Source of the DNA: Thermaceae bacterium
GTDB taxonomy: Bacteria; Deinococcota; Deinococci; Deinococcales; Marinithermaceae
Reading direction: 5' to 3'
Assembly (NCBI GenBank): GCA_015490435.1
Contig: WFXV01000125.1
Span: 1 to 7,089, forward strand
DNA length: 7,089 nt
Numbering within the stretch: position 1 is the first letter of the stretch; every line of letters starts with the position of its first letter. Positions 5,546-7,089 of the stretch are shown one piece after another. Position numbers and translations under genes: made by a program. The notes under the pieces were generated by a model. It was not told where the DNA came from and searched no databases. It was given only the letters and a program-made list of their open reading frames with translations.

Positions 5546-6405
5546 GCGTGGCCGCGGCCTTCCTCCTCTCCTGGTTCCTGGTCGGCGCCTGGGCCAAAGC
5601 CATGCGGTCCCTGGGGCTCGGCAAGGCGATCCGCGAGGACGGGCCCAAAAGCCACCACAAAAAGGCCGGGACCCCGAGCATGGGCGGGGTGCCGATGGCG
5701 GTGGCCGCCGGGCTGGTGGCGCTTTCCCTCGGGGACCTCGAGCCCGCCCCCGCCCTCCTCGCCCTAGGGTTCCTCCTCATCGGGCTCCTCGACGACCTCG
5801 GGCCCCGCCTCCTCGGGCGCCCGCTTCGGGCCCGGGAAAAACTTGTCCTCCAGTTCCTGGTGGCGGCCGCCTTCGCCGCTTACGCGCCGCTTCCCGGCTA
5901 CCTGGGCCACTCCGCACTCGACTTCCTCTTCGCGCTGCTCGTGGTGGTGGGGGCGGCCAACGCGATGAACTTCACCGACGGGGTGGATGGGCTCGCGGCG
6001 AGTGTGGGGGCGATCCTCCTTTTGCCCTTCCTCGCCTTCCCCCTCGCCGGGGCGGCGGTGGGGGCGTTGCTCGGCTTCCTCTGGCACAACGCGCCCCCGG
6101 CCCGGATCTTCATGGGGGATAGCGGTTCCGAGGCCCTCGGGGTGCTGATCGCCGCCTACTGGCTGCTTTCGGGCGGCGGCTGGTTCCTGGCCATCGCCGC
6201 CCTCGTTCCCCTCGCCGAGCTCCTCTCGGTGGTGGTGCAGGTGCTCTACTTCCGCGCCACCGGCGGGCGGCGCATTTTGAAGATGGCGCCCCTCCATCAC
6301 CACTTCGAGCTTTCGGGGTGGAGCGAGGGGCGGGTGGTGCTCCGCTTCGCTGCCGTCACCGCCGCCGCGGTGGCGCTGGCGGTGGGGCTTTGGAGGGGGC
6401 TATGA
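5542..6405 (+). CDS. mraY: MraY, phospho-MurNAc-pentapeptide translocase
   Basis: MraY is the integral membrane enzyme that moves phospho-MurNAc-pentapeptide from UDP onto undecaprenyl phosphate, making lipid I. Conserved parts of the 287-residue protein are IREDGPKSHHKKAGTPSMGG (30-49), LLDDLG (82-87) with the Asp pair D84-D85, NAMNFTDGVDGLA (140-152), RIFMGDSGSEALG (188-200) with the active-site Asp193, and KMAPLHHHFELSGW (247-260) with the triple histidine. About nine membrane helices can be drawn. The protein is short for the family (about 360 in E. coli and Aquifex): it lacks the first helix and has shortened links between the early helices. The motif reads GDSGS where GDTGS is usual. 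The GTG start overlaps the lipoprotein stop and has a strong GGAGGTG (5530-5536) 5 bases upstream. Every catalytic motif I checked is present. Confidence 0.97.
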   Translation: MSVAAAFLLSWFLVGAWAKAMRSLGLGKAIREDGPKSHHKKAGTPSMGGVPMAVAAGLVALSLGDLEPAPALLALGFLLIGLLDDLGPRLLGRPLRAREKLVLQFLVAAAFAAYAPLPGYLGHSALDFLFALLVVVGAANAMNFTDGVDGLAASVGAILLLPFLAFPLAGAAVGALLGFLWHNAPPARIFMGDSGSEALGVLIAAYWLLSGGGWFLAIAALVPLAELLSVVVQVLYFRATGGRRILKMAPLHHHFELSGWSEGRVVLRFAAVTAAAVALAVGLWRGL

Positions 6406-7089
6406 GGCTGGTCTTCGGGCTTGGGAGGAGCGGGCTCGGGGTGCTCCGTTTCCTCGCCCGCCGGGGCGAGCGGGCGGCGTTTTACGACGACCGGCCGAAG
6501 CCCGAGGAGCTCGAGCTGGCAAGGGCCCTGGGGCACGTGCCCGACCCCGACCCGCAACCGGGGCGCTACCGCGAGGTCATCGCCGCCCCCGGGGTGCCGC
6601 TTTCGCACCCCAGGCTCCAGGTGCTCGCCGCGCCGGTCATCGGCGAGGCCGAGCTCGCCTACCGGGAGGGCCGCGCCGAGATCCTGGGGGTGACCGGCAC
6701 CGCTGGCAAGACCTCGACCACCCACTACCTCGCCCACGTGCTCCGGGCCGCCGGGTTGCGGGCCGAGCCCGGCGGGAACACCGGCACGCCGCTCGTGGAC
6801 GTGGTGGACCGGGCCGAGGTGGCGGTGGCCGAGCTTTCGAGCTTCCAGCTCGAGCGCATCGCCCGCTTTCGCCCCCGGGTAGCGGTGCTCTTGAACCTCG
6901 GGGTGGACCACCTCGACCGGCACGGGACCCTCGAGGCCTACCACCGGGCCAAGCTCCGGATCCTCGAAAACCTCACCGCCGAGGACGCGGTGGTCTATAA
7001 CGCGCGCGATCCCAAGATCACGAAGGCGGTGGCCGGGGTACCCGCCAAGACCTACCCCTTCTTCCCCGGACCCGACGCCGACCAGGCCA
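6402..7089 (+). CDS. murD: MurD, UDP-MurNAc-L-Ala:D-Glu ligase (partial, 3' end outside window)
   Basis: MurD adds D-glutamate to UDP-MurNAc-L-alanine with ATP. The first 229 codons are present and no stop is reached before the edge. The N-terminal UDP-binding domain is short: LVFGLGRSGLGVLRFL (3-18), APGVPLSHP (62-70) and VIGEAEL (79-85). The ATPase domain has the P-loop GVTGTAGKTSTTHYL (96-110), PGGNTGTPL (123-131), the MurD signature ELSSFQLE (144-151) and NLGVDHLDRHGTLEAYHRAK (165-184), ending at Lys184, the expected carbamylated lysine. The P-loop has AGKTST where most MurD have NGKTTT; MurF in this window shows the same T-to-S change. The ATG overlaps the mraY stop (ATGA), with GGAGG (6392-6396) 5 bases upstream. 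The order mraY-murD is standard, so ftsW, murG and murC are expected beyond the edge. Confidence 0.95.
   Translation, partial: MRLVFGLGRSGLGVLRFLARRGERAAFYDDRPKPEELELARALGHVPDPDPQPGRYREVIAAPGVPLSHPRLQVLAAPVIGEAELAYREGRAEILGVTGTAGKTSTTHYLAHVLRAAGLRAEPGGNTGTPLVDVVDRAEVAVAELSSFQLERIARFRPRVAVLLNLGVDHLDRHGTLEAYHRAKLRILENLTAEDAVVYNARDPKITKAVAGVPAKTYPFFPGPDADQA

Noticed and set aside
6297..6944. Open frame on the minus strand opposite the end of mraY and murD (215 codons)
   Set aside because: Conserved MraY and MurD motifs on the plus strand explain this DNA; the antisense translation is low-complexity.

Overview
The window is very GC-rich bacterial chromosome (around 70% or more by eye). It carries the front of a division and cell wall (dcw) cluster, preceded by the RNase P RNA gene. 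The GC-rich coding style, the compact MraY and FtsI, the short FtsL-like protein and the close likeness of RsmH to Thermus-type proteins suggest the Deinococcus-Thermus phylum, most likely a member of the Thermaceae. The genus cannot be settled from sequence reading alone.

Layout. Positions 1-98 hold the N-terminus of a minus-strand membrane protein that runs off the left edge and looks leaderless. A short divergent region (99-159) contains a near-consensus promoter for rnpB. The class A RNase P RNA runs from about 160 to 525 and is followed at once by a UUCG-capped intrinsic terminator (527-555). The interval 556-662 is the only sizeable non-coding stretch. It holds G-rich direct repeats that are candidate MraZ operators and a small hairpin near the mraZ start.

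From 663 to the right edge, eight genes lie on the plus strand: mraZ, rsmH, ftsL-like, ftsI, murF, a predicted lipoprotein, mraY and murD (cut by the edge). Every junction is a 4- or 8-base overlap except ftsI-murF. That junction has a 7-base gap and a strong inverted repeat that places murF start codons in or at the edge of a hairpin loop. This suggests one translationally coupled transcript with one special control point.

Function. MraZ probably autoregulates the cluster and RsmH methylates 16S rRNA. FtsL-like and FtsI belong to the septal divisome. MurD and MurF act early and late in building UDP-MurNAc-pentapeptide, and MraY moves the product to the lipid carrier to make lipid I. murE, which often lies between ftsI and murF, is absent here. 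An unrecognised predicted lipoprotein lies between murF and mraY. I see no phage, insertion sequence, CRISPR array, defence or other mobile system. The points worth following are the murF-start hairpin, the embedded lipoprotein, the candidate MraZ boxes and sequence quirks in several conserved genes.
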